A stretch of 64,000 nt of DNA from Tetrapyrgos nigripes (taxonomy: Eukaryota > Basidiomycota > Agaricomycetes > Agaricales > Campanellaceae), in the NCBI GenBank assembly GCA_013368315.1, contig JAACJM010000001.1:310001-374000 (forward strand), given 5' to 3'. This document shows positions 1-12,370 of this stretch, in pieces. The number at the start of each line of letters is the position of its first letter. The stretch's first letter is position 1. Position numbers and translations under genes: made by a program. The notes beneath the pieces were generated by a model. That model had not been told where the DNA came from. It did not search any database and saw only the letters and a program-made list of their open reading frames with translations.

Positions 1-686
1 GCGCTTCAAAGAAAGACAGATACATGTACCCTCCTGTGCTCAAATGAGATTGGCGTCCGTTGGATACAATCCCTTGGTCCTACACAGGATGGTTCAAGAG
101 TGGGTGTACTCTGAAAACTTCCATTTTCTGCTATCAAATGACTGCGGGGTATGGCCGCGAGCGGCGAGGGCCGAACCTTTTCGAGCTCAAGAGGCAGATC
201 CCAGAGATGAACTCGGTTAATTCGCGTATGCTGCTGATTGTGACTGCTAAGTAGGATCACCAAATTGATAATTTTCTGTCAATTTTTCGAGATTGACAAT
301 TGGCAGATGGAAGACTAAGAATATAGGTGACAGTGCACCAAGAGAAATAGCGATGATTGTGGACAGAGTAGGCTCACAGTAGAGGATGGAGGAAGGCGGA
401 ATTGTCACGGAGAAAAAGTCCACTTCCAAATATGAGATCGTGGAAATGGACCATCAACAACCTTCCTGTAAGGAGCCAAACCTCAATAAAGGAACAAAGT
501 AGGAACTTCGCAAGCTGACACAGCTTCTGAGTCACTGTCACTTATCGAAGAAAAGAGAAAGCTTTGTCCTGACACGACCATATATATTAACTCATCTTTT
601 AAGACAAGTTAAGGTATTCGGTGGGCTTTTCAAAGTTTCAAACCTTTTCGAAACTAAACTTTCGTTTACAGCTACTTATCCATACT
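1..686. other. Left-edge non-coding stretch
   Basis: No open frame here resembles a known protein or shows a consistent exon structure. The right part is presumably the upstream region of the F-box pseudogene; an A/T-rich TATA-like stretch (catatatatt) lies near 580-590. Nothing else is supported. Confidence 0.5.
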
Positions 687-2277
687 ATGCCATCTCAAAC
701 CTTGTCTCTCCTTGACTTGCTGCGCAGCAACTACGGTACATACACAGTGGATATACAGAACGTTTCCCAGTATCTCACAGATACTGAGCGCGAGCTTCAA
801 CATTATGCAGGAACGAATGAAGAGCTGTCTAGTCGGATTGAACAGTGTCGTTCTCTTCTTGCACCCATACGACGCCTACCTTCAGATTTGTTGGCTCTTC
901 TCTTCTCATTCTGTCGATGCGAAACCGAGTTAGCCCAAAAAGTAGACTCTCCTGTTCTCCGTCTGTCGCAGGTTTGTGCAGGATGGCGTGAACTCGCCCA
1001 TGCGACGTCGTCCCTCTGGTCTTCACTTTCTGTCCAACTCGTAGATGCTGAACAGGAACTGGGTGACGGAACTTGCGACAGCCTGAAAGCTCTTTTGGAT
1101 CTACATCTTCAGCTTTCACGCGATTCCCCTCTCCACCATTCCCTCTCCACCTCAGCTTAGTTTTGCCAACGGACACGTTAGTCGTCCTTTTCCTTCTCAA
1201 AGCTCTCAGTGCTTATGCTTCGCGATGGGCCTTGTTAAACCTAGAGAGCTACGATCAACGTCTGGCAGACAGCAAATGTTTCTCATCTTTGAGGAATACT
1301 CTTCCTCTTCTCAGACAGCTGGAAATATGCATCCCCAGTTACGGTGCCGGTAAACTCGATGTGTTCCAATGCGCTCCCCTCCTCAAAGACGTCACCATCC
1401 GCAATTTGGACTATACACCCGAAGCACCAATTGCCCTGCCATGGCATCAATTGGAGCGATTGACTATGCAGTTCTGCCCAACCAGCATTGCTCTGAGATA
1501 CCTCGAGCTCGCAACCCAGGCACTCCATGCTACCATTTTACGATGTGACAACAGTGACTATCGAGAAGATTATTCAGACGACTACCCTAAAGTCATTCGC
1601 GTTCATAGCAGTCTCCAATCCTTGTTCATAGTCATTGACTATCGGGATCGGGAGCTTTCCGTCATCTTCAATTTCCTCATATTACCCGCTCTCGCACGTC
1701 TCTAGGTATCGGTCCCAGATATTTTTGTTTCATCACTTCCCTTGCAGTTCTCTTTTGCGTCTGAGCTTGGGGGCATTATGTCTTTCTTAAAGCGTTCGCG
1801 ATGTCATTTGACCACCCTCTGTGTGAAAAACCTACCTCTCCAAGACGTCGACCTCATCACGCTCCTACAACACTTCCCTTCCCTTACTTCTCTCACAATC
1901 CATGAAATTGACCTCCAAGGTGAACCGGGTTCAGGGACTCAAGAAATCGGTTTTCCGTCTACCAGTCATTTCTTCGATTCCCTTACTGTCAAGCATATGG
2001 CATCTACCTCTACTTTACTTCCCCATTTGAAGGAGCTTGATCTGAGGTACAACAGGCGCTCATTCCCTACTTTGGCCGCCGTATGATTCGGTCTCGCCGC
2101 CAAATCCCTGACGCGTCTGCCACTGCGACCGAGATTGGGATTGAACCTCTGACTTCTATTATTGTCCGTCCCGTTCGTCCATTCAGGCAGGACGACGATG
2201 ATCTGAAGGCTTTGGAAAAAGATGTGCAGTCTTTGAAAAACTTGTGTGCGGCAGGGCTGCATGTCTCGGTTCTGTAG
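687..2277 (+). pseudogene. Decayed F-box/leucine-rich protein gene
   Basis: The conceptual product resembles the large Agaricomycete F-box family: an N-terminal coiled stretch, an F-box-like segment (IRRLPSDLLALLFSFC, about residue 75), the usual SQVCAGWRELA and WSSL motifs, then irregular leucine-rich repeats. F-box proteins couple substrates to SCF ubiquitin ligases. I chose the ATG at 687 because it leads straight into the conserved N-terminus. The frame is broken in three places. It shifts around 1130-1160. A TAG at 1703-1705 sits directly before an otherwise good 42-nt intron (1706-1747) and stays in frame across it. It shifts again near 2045-2090, where one frame ends and the family-like IPYFGR/MIRSRRQ segment continues in another. 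No GT-AG intron repairs the first or last break. This is probably a pseudogene; assembly error at all three sites is less likely. Confidence 0.7.
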
Positions 2278-2688
2278 GATGTGAGTTGATATATCTTTCT
2301 ATGTCTCCACTTTCCTCAGCAATAATAAAAGATGTCTTTGCTGTGCGAAGTTCGTGTCACCTTATTTTCTGCTGCCTTCCCTAACGTGTCTGCTTCAAGT
2401 CGAGATTATCTTGTACAAAATTTATTCATTCCTTCTGCACTAAGTAGTATCTTTCCAACGAGTACCAAATGAGAGTGAAAGCCGTTGAATGATTCCCAAA
2501 CGTGTGTAGATTTCCTTCTAAATCGTGACCGTTAGATACCCTCTAGATGTATGATGTATGCCCAAGTAAACTAGTCTATGATCCACGATAAGACCCATCA
2601 TAAGTAAGTAGCATAAAGTATTTCGTCGTTACGATTTCGTGTAGTGTTGATGCGACGTCGCATGGCGCGAGGAGTCAGGACGAGAGTG
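2278..2688. other. Intergenic 3' region
   Basis: This lies between the end of the F-box pseudogene and the 3' end of the convergent GH16 gene. It contains AATAAAA-type sequence near 2322-2328 that could serve polyadenylation on the plus strand. No gene is seen. Confidence 0.5.
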
Positions 2689-4498
2689 TTATGAGTGCTG
2701 GTACACTTTGACGCTCTTGATTTCCCAGTCTAAAAATTGCAGGTGAGAACAAAATCTTACCATCAGAACGATATACAACTCACAAGCTTCACCAAAAGCG
2801 TCGCCTCTCTGCCTGACATAGTCCTCACAAGTCGCAACCCCAGTTCTAGCTTGGCAGCTAGTTTCCTGGCCTGGAATTCCAGATGAGCCCCATACACCGC
2901 TGGCCCAATCACCACTAAAGAAAAGAAAAACGATCAGACGATCTGTGTAAGTAAAAATATTGCACAGCCACGTACCAGAAAGTGGTATCAAAGATCATGA
3001 CCTGCTGGTAAAAGAACTTGGCTGGATCGCAACCGCTAGCACCCCATTTCGCCTGAGGTGTTCCCCATAACGCAGGTTGAGGGGTACCAGCCAGGATATC
3101 ACTGGGTATGGAATCACGAGGCCAAAAGTAGGTGGCAACACCAGAGTCGTTCAATGACACTGTCAACCACAAGGAAAGATATAGGTGTCAGCTTGGGTTG
3201 AAGAAACATCAAACGAAGATCACACACTGGCATAGACGCCTCCACCGTTCTCATTGAAAGCCGCTCCAAAGGATACAGTAGAATCAGAACGGACTCCACA
3301 ACCTGGAGTAATGTTATCAACTGCCCCAAGCGTTACTTTCAGAAGCAGGCTGAACGCACCTTGATTCCCTGTCTCAGCAGCTGCGCAGTTTGTACCGCCA
3401 ACGACGTTGCCGGCAATTCCAAGCACGTTAGGGTTGTCTGAGGTGAGTGAACATCCTGGGTTTGTGTGGATCGTGGCCTGATTATTGGTATAGTCACCAA
3501 CACCTTCGATAATATCAATCTCTCCTCCAGCAGGCCAGTTGGGTCCATTACTGCGGCAATTGAGTCAGTCTCGGGGATGATGGGACAAAACGAGGTGTAA
3601 GAACACTTACGTCCACCATGCACTGTGAAATTCCGAATAATCGAGTCAGTCTCGGATGGAAAAAGAGATGCAAGCAAACTTACGGCCAAACACCGCACCC
3701 AGTGGGCATATGCACGGCGTCCAGAATGAATAAGCCTTGATTCCAGTCGGAATTTGTTGTTATCCGAGTGCTCATGCGATTGTTGTTGCCTATGTCTTTA
3801 GTGGTATCTACCCGCATGATAGTGTTTCCGGCCGAGTTGAGTTCTATCAAATTGTTTTTCCTCTGAGGAAGCAAAACAAGGGTGGAATGAGAAAGGGCAT
3901 TTCCAATAAAGATAAAATATGCAACGTACTGCAGTATCCTCATCAACATAATCGACAGTCCCATGGGTGGGATCTGCAATGTTCCAGAAGGACCAGCCTT
4001 CAAAGAAATCTTGCCCACTCTAAAAATGTGACGGTCCGTCAGCCATAGCAAAAAATTCCAAGAATAGTTAGTTCAACTCACATGGGATTCAACCACCTTC
4101 CAAGGTGACGAGACAGCACTCGCCGATGGCTCGGCCGTAGGTACAGATGCTGTCCCTGAACTACTAGGACTACTGCTTCCTCCGCCACTTCCATTGTTCC
4201 CCCCGCCTGAGGTGGTCCCATTGCCACCACCGCTTCCAGAACCCGGACCAGCACTGTTGTTCGCCTTGCAATATACCACGCGGTTGCTATCCGCGCCCAA
4301 AGGAACCTGTTGTCGTTTCCCGAGCAGGACGGCACCAAAAGCTATCCGAAGGTCGCGAGCAAGATCTTTTGAGTGATGTGTAGCTATCCGATGTACACCT
4401 TCGAGTGCGCGAGAGGCGAGATTAGAGGATGATGATTCGGCTAATGTTGCATCTACGAGGAGTAGGAGACATAGCGGGAGAGAGCGTGATAGTAGCAT
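2689..4498 (-). CDS. Secreted GH16 endo-beta-1,3(4)-glucanase-like protein
   Basis: Multi-exon glycoside hydrolase family 16 protein, expected to cleave beta-1,3(1,4)-glucans of fungal walls or plant material outside the cell. Residues 1-20 form a signal peptide (hydrophobic LCLLLLVDATLA). A Ser/Gly/Asn-rich linker follows (residues about 85-130), then the catalytic domain: DPTHGTVDYVD, MRVDTT, GVWPAFWTVGP, and the nucleophile/acid-base motif GEIDIIEG, read from an exon near 3495-3540. The C-terminal part carries the conserved CGDWASGVWGSSG. The last intron is 2730-2783, joining GEA to YWEIKSVKVYQHS and stop. The domain order fits the laminarinase-like GH16 group of basidiomycetes; the long low-complexity N-terminal extension is less usual. 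A TATA-like element lies about 30 nt upstream. All key residues are present, so it is probably active. Confidence 0.9.
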
Positions 4499-4526
4499 GT
4501 TTGTGGGTGTTCTAAGTGATAGAGAC

Positions 4527-4536
4527 TTTATAAATG
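4527..4536 (-). promoter_or_regulatory. TATA-like box of the GH16 gene
   Basis: On the minus strand the sequence ATTTATAAAG lies about 30 nt upstream of the GH16 start codon. The short distance implies a very short 5' leader or use of another start site. Confidence 0.35.
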
Positions 4537-5418
4537 ATCTTCCAGCACAGCTGAAAGTCTAAACAGAATCCGAGGATGTTGCGCTGAGCTGGCAGAGAGA
4601 CGGTGGAAGACCGGGGGAAGAAAAAGAAGGGAAAGAAACAAGCAAGCAAGCCGAAAATTTATCAATGGGCCTTATGGAAACAAAGAAGAACCGGTTCCCT
4701 TTTTGTTCTTCATTGCACACGAGGCAACATATTGGGATCACAGTACTATTCAGCAACCTGCCAAGCCGACAAATGCGCAAAAGGCCCGCGGCAGCAACTG
4801 CGACGAATTCCGTTCGGAGTTGACGGAAGCAGAACATTTCACAAATAGCCCCTCAGTCTGGACTGATATGCAATTGCACTGCAGTATATACATGAAGGCA
4901 TACTATGGACATACTACTCATTCATAAGAGGTAAGAGAAAAACGTTGCGTTCATCGCGCTGACACTGGAGAGCTGTCAGTCTCGTATCTAGCCAAGTCTA
5001 TAACTGTCTAATTCGAAATCGGGAGACGCAACAGTTGCCTGGACGGATCGGGCTAATTATGCAAAAAGCGAGAAAACAACAATGATGATGAGAATAACTG
5101 ACTCAAGTAAGTAAAAAGGAACGAAGAAGAGTTCGACAAAGAGAAAGAATGATAAAATAAGTATCGAGAATATCTGAGGTTTAAACAGTCAACTAAACAA
5201 GGGAACAGCACCAGACATTTGTAGCCAATTCCATAGAATAGAATAGAACAGCTGCAGAACACACGAAGGAATAAAGGCAAGTAAATATGTACTATACTAG
5301 CTCCAATCTCCAGACCTGCTGCCCGGCAACTGCGTAACGTCCGGAAACAATGCATCTCACACGAGGTACCCAAGAAATCATACACAACGAAAACGCACCC
5401 GCAGCACTGCCATGTTCT
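4537..5418. other. Intergenic, GH16 upstream region and Vac8 3' region
   Basis: About 0.9 kb between two minus-strand genes. Open frames here (for example minus 5053-5385) are low-complexity Ser/Leu/Phe-rich and have no exon continuity or recognisable domain. Most likely it is GH16 promoter plus Vac8 3' UTR. Confidence 0.5.
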
Positions 5419-7796
5419 CTAACGATGTGATCCAGGGGCAAACGCCTCCCGTACACTTCGTCTCAACTCCTCATGGTCACGGGCAGAGCTGGCTACTGAA
5501 GAGCCGGTTTGCATATGCGATGGGGTCAGACTTGAAGGTCCCAAATCTACTTCTCCATCAACAAACTCTAGTATCCTTCGTGATAACAGTTGTATTTCGC
5601 CTTGGCCGTCGATCGTTTCAGAATCGTCGTAGCCATGAGTTCGGACGGAGCCAACTGAAGATGAGGGAGTGGAAGCTTGAGAGCTGGCAAGGTTACGGAC
5701 GTTGGGTACGAGAAGGGAGGAGCTTCGGATGTTGCTTATGAGTTGAGGGTCTAAACAGAAGGGATGGTCAACGCGGTTCAGCAAAGCAGAATCTGATACT
5801 CACCTCCAGACTCCAACAGCTGGACAATCGTCCATACAGCAATATGCTGGAAGGTAGCATCTGGACTACTTAAGAATCTGTACAGATATCTATGCATTCC
5901 TCCATCGGGCTTATCCCAGACATCGTTGAACGCAGAATAATCGTCATTAACGGATCGACCGTCTATCCAGATCGTGAGCTGATAGCTTATTACGGACAAA
6001 CCGGCACGCACCCTTGGACGACAAGTTACCGAGAGCAGCAGCACTGTTGCCTTGTACTTCGGAGCTTGGTGAGTTTGTGAGGGGTATTAACACCTCGCAG
6101 ATACCCATCTCCAAAAGTTGTCCCTTGAGTTCATCTGGAAAACAGTCATTAAATTTAGAGCTACTTCTTGCGGAGGACACGAACCGCTCAATGCGAGGAC
6201 GGCTACACACGCCGTCATCTCACTCTGGACATTCATAGGCACCTCCAGTACCAGTTCCTTGATCGATTCAATTGCCCCTGCCTTTACAATCGCCGTCTTG
6301 TTCTTCTCGGAACTTGCTGCCAAATTACGCAGTGTCGAGATAGCATGGCATTGTACCTCTTCATTATCCTTGAATGAAAGCAGGTTGATCAAAGGTTGCA
6401 AAAATCCAGACTCGATGATCGGAGATTCGTTCTGAGGATGGATGGAGACATTCCGGACGCAGGCGGCGGAGGAAAGAATCAAAGGCAGGTAGGCAGATTG
6501 TAGGAGGCGCAATAACGAGGCGAGTCCATCTGCGCGGACGATCTCGAGCTGATATTTCTCTGTAGAAGCAGAAGCGTGAACAACGTGACTTATGTACCGT
6601 TCGAGAAACATACCATCACTAGCCAGATTTCGAAGAGCCAGGGCGGCCTGACATTGAACTTTCAAGCTTGGGCTATCCATCAGCATCACCAAGCTAGTCA
6701 CCAACTTGGGTTCGCTCTGAGCGAGCTTCTTGCGGTTAGCGCCTGTTAATATTTTCAGCCATCGATTTTCGTGAAATGAAGACACCACGCACCATCAACG
6801 GCTATGTTACTCAAAGCTGTAGTACAGTAGTATTGTACATCCGTGTCGGGTGAGTTGAGGAGGCTAACAAGAACGGGAATGGCGCCAGCATTCACGAGTT
6901 GTTGCCTGTTCTCATCTATTCTTGCTTAATAGGGTACGGTGCAAAGGATAATGTCCAACTCACCAGAGTGTGTCATATTCAAAAGAGCACCCGTAGCATT
7001 CCGCTGAACACGCATATCCTTCGACCGAGCTAATCTAGTAAGAGGTACCAATGCTCCAGATTTTGCAATCTTAGTCTTGTTATCGTCTGCCATGGAATAA
7101 GTTTTCGACACGGAACTCGTGAGCACGATACACTCACCATGAGTAGCCAAGTTTGTCACACAACCAACAGCATTACACTGAACCTCAACGTTGGGAGAGA
7201 GCATCTGGCGAATAAGGGGTTCTAAACCGCCGAGCTTGACGATGAGAAGCTTGTTATCCGCTACCCAAGAATTCGTCAGAAGCCGCGGGATAGCGAAAGA
7301 AAGGGCGTACTGTTCACAGCCAAGTTCCCGAGAGCCGCACTAGCTGCCCTTTGTACCTCAGTATCATGGCTGCCCAGAAGGAAAAGAATAGGGTCGAGCG
7401 TGTCCCGTCCAACAGGACGAACTTCCTTCTCAGTGATTTCTGCAAAAGCTAGAGCCGCACTACGTTGTAAATCGACATTGTCCGAGAAAGAGAGTGTTGT
7501 GAGAGCGGAGAGGGGGTCGCCAGAAAAAAAGTTGGTGGTGGTACGGTCTATATTGAAAAGGCGCCCAAATGAGGGCGGGCGCAGGCAAAAACAATGACAA
7601 AAACGCACTCTCGAGGTACTGAAGCAAGTCTGCTACGGCTTCTCTCTCGTTCTCAAGCAGTAAAGGTTCGTATGCTTGAGATCTCCGTGAACCGACTGTA
7701 GAACGAGTAAATGGACGAGTTCCAAGAAAAGCAATGACAGCATTTGAAGAGAGGCGACTTACAGCAAGATTCGCAGCAGCTAGTGACATTGCCCAT
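5419..7796 (-). CDS. VAC8: Vacuolar armadillo-repeat protein Vac8
   Basis: Vac8 is a peripheral vacuole-membrane protein that acts in vacuole inheritance (Vac17-Myo2 adaptor), nucleus-vacuole contacts, vacuole fusion and Cvt/autophagy. The first exon is only 34 nt (7763-7796) and encodes [11 protein letters not shown]; an intron (7696-7762) then joins it to [19 protein letters not shown]. Gly2 is the expected N-myristoylation site and Cys7, Cys8 and Cys11 are candidate palmitoylation sites, as in yeast Vac8. Armadillo repeats follow without interruption: [87 protein letters not shown], and the conserved [17 protein letters not shown]. The C-terminal tail is Ser-rich and ends [15 protein letters not shown]. 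It has about ten small introns. It is divergent from the thioesterase gene at 8030, which belongs to a family that removes S-palmitoyl groups. Confidence 0.95.
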
Positions 7797-8029
7797 GGCG
7801 AAGAAAAAGAGGAGAGAAACTCAGAAAGAAAGTGAAGCAAGGTCTGTCAAAGACAGCTCGTCGTTGTCGAGGCGGAGCCTTTAGCAAAGCTGCAAATTCT
7901 GTCACGCTAAGTTTGATTCCAAGGGGATGCTCCGGCATATCTCGGCAGCGTTTTGCATACCACGCCTGTCATCTCCTGCTCACCTTCAAATAAGTAGCTA
8001 GTTATGACTCGAAAGGACATCCAAATACC

Positions 8030-8882
8030 ATGTCTAGCACAGACATAATCCCTGCAACCCAGGTGCACGATGCTACGGTCATTTTTATCCATGTGAGTCG
8101 CATTTTCACTTCCGCCTATGTCGTGTCTGAACACCCTTGATAGGGTTTGGGTCAGTCGAGCTCGACTTGGAGAGCAGATGTCATTGAACCTCTTGCCCCC
8201 AGCTTCCCCAATGTGGAGTGGATCCTACCAAATGCGTGAATATATCTTGTTCTATTTAACGATTAGTCCGGCTCAGCATATACCTCAGACCTAAACGCCC
8301 TGTTACTCGCAACAACGGTATAGAACGACCCAGTTGGTTTGACATTGCTCATCTGCCCCCGCATGAAGATGAGTTTGATCAGTCGGCCATCAGAGAGTCT
8401 ATCTCTTCTGTCAATCAGATGATAGACGCTGTTGTTACAGCTGGATTGGATTCTCGAAGAATCATTCTCATTGGCTTCAGTCAAGGTGCAGCACTCAGTT
8501 TGATGGCCTCTCTAAGTACGCCGTGCTCTCTTGGTGGTGTAGCTAGTCTTTCTGGCTGGATTCCGCATCGCTTCAGACAGGTGGATTTCCAGACGCCGTT
8601 TTGGAGTGCATTTACTTACAGACCCGCTGCTATCCGTAGTATCTTGAAAACCAGTCAGAAGACAGGTTACCTGCCAGAATTCTCTGGTGTCACGGTAATG
8701 CGGACGAGGACATTCCTCTTTCGCATGGATTGGATGGGGTTTCCTTCTTGAAGACTTCAATGAAATACTCGGAACCGGAGAAACTTCAGGTGAATGTATA
8801 CGAGAATTTATCTCATACCATCAATGAGGAAGAAATAGCAGATCTCGGAGATTGGTTACGCAAAGTTCTCTTCAACTTGTAA
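8030..8882 (+). CDS. Acyl-protein thioesterase 1 (depalmitoylase)
   Basis: Alpha/beta hydrolase of the APT1/LYPLA family, which hydrolyses thioesters on S-acylated proteins in the cytosol. Four exons: introns are 8093-8143, 8236-8288 and 8581-8639, all GT-AG and phase-consistent. Motifs in order: FIHGLGQSSSTW (oxyanion region), GIERPSWFDI, the nucleophile elbow GFSQGAALS, then CHGNADEDIPLSHG with the catalytic Asp, and YENLSHTINEEE with the catalytic His. The triad is complete and the size (about 230 aa) is right for the family. It shares a 233-bp divergent promoter region with VAC8, whose product is expected to be palmitoylated; the functional link is an inference. Confidence 0.93.
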
Positions 8883-9162
8883 AGTATATAGTCTTTTTAT
8901 AAGAGCTTCTGGAAATGTTTATACATGCTGCGCAAGCCAAGTTTGAAACAACAATTAAAATTTCACTTATTTCCTCTCATTTACTTGGAGGCTGCTCTAC
9001 CAGTCTAATGAAATCTAATAGCTACTCCGTTTGCGATAGGCCTCACTCTAGCCAACTCTAGCCTGCAGCTGCGTCCTACTCACATCTAGACAATCACGTG
9101 TGTGTCGACCTATTTCCGTCAACTGCAGTGAGCCTCGTTGGATAGGTTAACATTTTACTCCA

Positions 9163-11971
9163 ATGACAGACCAACCACCCTCAGGGCGTTCATCGCTGGA
9201 TCAGCCTTCGGCCAGTAGCGGTCCAATACCTTCCTTCGATATCCACCTTCGTTTCCTCACCGACTCCTATCTCAGTTTCTTCAATGAACGGTTCGTCTTT
9301 ACTCAATTCGAGTTCGCGTGCTCAGTTTTACCAACTACGTCTACAGGAAGCGGATAGAGGAGAACTAGTCAGTCTTATCTCCTTCCAACGAGGCACACGT
9401 TCTAATTAGGTTCCTTAGCGTCGAAGCTCTCATTAAACTGCACCGGAAGATCAAGTCAATCGACGCCTTTCTCGATGATCGGACCGACGTGAGTACGGCG
9501 AGGAGTGCTTGGAGTGAGGTCAGGGATAATGCAGAACGCGGTCCGTGTACTGGAATATTCATCTATTCTCGCTACTTATCTGTTGCACCTTTCAGAAGCG
9601 CAAACTAGACAAGCTTTCTTGTCTACACTCACTCTTGATGTCATAACACCTCTCACGACACTCAAGGTAATTTGCACTTCTGCGTCACCGTTGTATTCAC
9701 CTAATCACTTCACAGGAAACACAAGAACGGACGCGAAAGAAGATCAAAGAGGACCTCAAAGAATCAGGCTCGGCATATAACGAGTATGCGGAAGTCACTC
9801 TCCCGAGGCTCAAGTCTAGGTATCTCAAGAAATATGCCGAAGTCGAGGTGAGCAGCTTCACCCTCACTCCAATCCCCTCTGCTGAACCTGAACTAGGAGC
9901 AAAAACGGGCTGCAGCTGCAGCTCCACCCACTTCACCTATCCAATCTCCAAATGCTCCAGACTATCCAGGTCTCTCCAAGAATCCAAATCAACAGAAACC
10001 CGTGGTCACGTCACCACAACCACTTCGAGCGATTGATCGTCGGCCTTCAAATAGTGCGCCAAGTGGGCGTAATAGATCTCCGTCATCCACCACCACAGCG
10101 TTTTCAGATCTAGCTCAGCATGGAAAGAAGCAGCTCAACCAGTTGATGGGATTTTTAGAGAAGAGTGGATCGGTGAAGGAAAATTTTGGAGGAGGGAGAG
10201 AGAATCATGCTCTTCGGACTGTACGGGCTAAGAGGGAATTGGACGAAGCAGATAAAGAGTATAGGAAAGGTGTTCATTGGCTGGAGACGCTGCGACTACG
10301 AAGGGTACGGACCCTGGAAAGTGGGTACACGGTACGTTTCTTGCTGTCTTCAAGCCGAATGCAGAGGTAACAATGACGTCGCAGAGTCTGTCGATGTTTA
10401 TCGAAGAATGTTCGGCTGCTGTCAAACTAGCTCTTCAGAAGTATACGGACAACATGACGTGCGTTCTTGTCACTTCTGCTCGTACCTCTTCCCTTACCAT
10501 TTCTTTCAGAGCGACGACTATGACTGAGACTCAACTTGCGTCCCATGCCTCTGCACTGGTAACCAAGATATCTCCGGAGAGAGACCGTGCTAAGGTTTCC
10601 GGCTATATTCAGCGTTCTCTGGCTGCTGCAACGCCGGATCCTATATTATACGAGAACTGCCATGTAGGAGAATGCAATGACTTGATATTTGGCTTCAGTC
10701 TCGTCGACTATGCGACCACGCATAATCTTCCCGATGGCGACGTCCCTAAAGTCGTGAAACGCTGTATAGATGAGATAGATAAGAAGGGTTTGGAAGCTGA
10801 GGGTATCTACAGGGTGCGTCACTCCCTTTGCCTATGGATATGTTCTTTACTTACTTGACGCAGGTGTCAGGTCGACATGCGATTGTACAAGCGGTAAGAA
10901 GCTCAATTCTCGGGATTTTCGTACTACTCACGTCCATGCAGCTACAACTTGAGCTCGAGAAAGACGAGGCCTCATTCGAGTTCAGGCCAAAGGAAGATGT
11001 TTACGCAGTAGCCTCGTTGTTGAAGGTGCGTTTATCCGTTGAAATAAGGGTACAGAGAAACTGAAAACCTCTGTGCAGCTTTACTTGAGAGAGCTACCTG
11101 AACCTGTCTTCAAGTTCTTATTACAGGAACGAATACAACACACAGAGGATTTCGGTAAGCTTTGTCTCTTTCTGAGCCAAAATTCCTTGGTAACACACCG
11201 AACTTTTTAGCTGCTCATCATTCCAACAACTTCTTACTGCTAAGAGGCAAGATCCGGAGATTACCACCAGTCCATCAAGCGACGCTCAGATATCTCGTTG
11301 AGCACTTGGCCCGTGTCGCATCTCACAGCGAGAAGAATAAGATGGACGCCAAAAACCTCGCCATCGTATTCGGCGCTGTAATCTTTGGAGAAGACCAGTT
11401 ACCAGCCGGTGGTGATCTTCTCAGCGTCCAGACATGGAAGGACTCATTAATGGAGGACCTAATAACCCATGCCCACACCCTTTTCTCCGACGATCAAAGC
11501 GCACATCCTCTTCCTCCTCCTCCACTTGGAGAACCTACACCTCACTATCCCTATGGCTCAAAGACGACCAAAGTCGCCAATATCCCTTCACCTATAAACG
11601 TCGCAAATTCACCCTCCTCTCCCTCACTTCCTGATGATTTTACGCCTCGACTACCTGCCCGGCCGGCGAACAGCATCCATCCCTCAGCTCGTGGCCCTTC
11701 ATCTCCTACTAAAGAGCGCACCGATGTTCCACCGCCATTACCACAGCGACCTGGTCAAAGAGCTACTCCTACACCTCCTTCACCATCCGTCATTTCTTCG
11801 GTATTGGAGACAGACGACGATGATCTATCTTATGCCAATAGCGATGAATTTCTCCATTCAGCTCCCACATCTCCGTCGAATGCCCCACCTTCCACGACAG
11901 GAAAGGAGTCGCCTCCACCTCATGACTTGCACCAGCATTCACCTACCAAATCCAAGGCAGAACAATATTAG
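9163..11971 (+). CDS. BAR-domain Rho GTPase-activating protein
   Basis: RhoGAP of the Rgd1-like type (membrane-curving BAR/F-BAR module plus GAP), expected to turn off Rho/Cdc42 GTPases at growth sites. The N-terminus (FDIHLRFLTDSYLSFFNER..KRIEENYVEALIKLHRKIK) begins the helical BAR-like region, which runs to about residue 330 (EADKEYRKGVHWLETLRLRR). The GAP domain begins near FSLVDYATTHNLPDGDVP and carries the arginine finger in GLEAEGIYRVSG, then LKLYLRELPEPVF and the NKMDAKNLAIVFGAVIFG block. The C-terminal tail is Pro/Ser-rich with PPPLPQRP, a candidate SH3 ligand. A 21-nt exon (9347-9367) encodes KRIEEN. Many short introns. The domain family is clear; the exact GTPase target is not visible. 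Confidence 0.9.
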
Positions 11972-12370
11972 TTTGTGACTCTTTCTTGCCGGCGGTCGGT
12001 TTTGCGTATGTACATGGTATCGTTGGACTGATTGTGTCCTGTCTTGTATCTTTCACTATGTTCCCTGGACATGTTACGATTAATTTGTTTGACTCTTGTA
12101 TGCACTTTCACTTATTACCCGTCGTACTTGATACCTTGTATTTACACTTGTCGTCTGTCTTTCTGTTTGTTATTGGGTTATCGATGTTTGAAGGTCAGAT
12201 TGGTTTTTCTGGTTTGGGGAGGCGGACGAACTACCGCAGCGTGTTGGTGCTAAACAATATCCACATATCGAGACAATAATGTTACATCGTAAGGTAAACT
12301 AGATGGATAAGATATATGTACAGATATGAAAAGACCAGGAAAAGCAAAACATAGATACAAGAGTGATAGA
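11972..12370. other. Convergent 3' region
   Basis: T-rich sequence between the 3' ends of the RhoGAP gene (+) and the first helicase gene (-). No coding signal. Confidence 0.5.

Noticed and set aside
829..1200. Minus-strand open frame opposite the F-box pseudogene
   Set aside because: Shadow of the coding strand; the F-box motifs are on the plus strand.
5053..5385. Minus-strand Leu/Phe/Ser-rich open frame between GH16 and Vac8
   Set aside because: Low complexity, no family resemblance; better explained as 3' UTR or promoter sequence.
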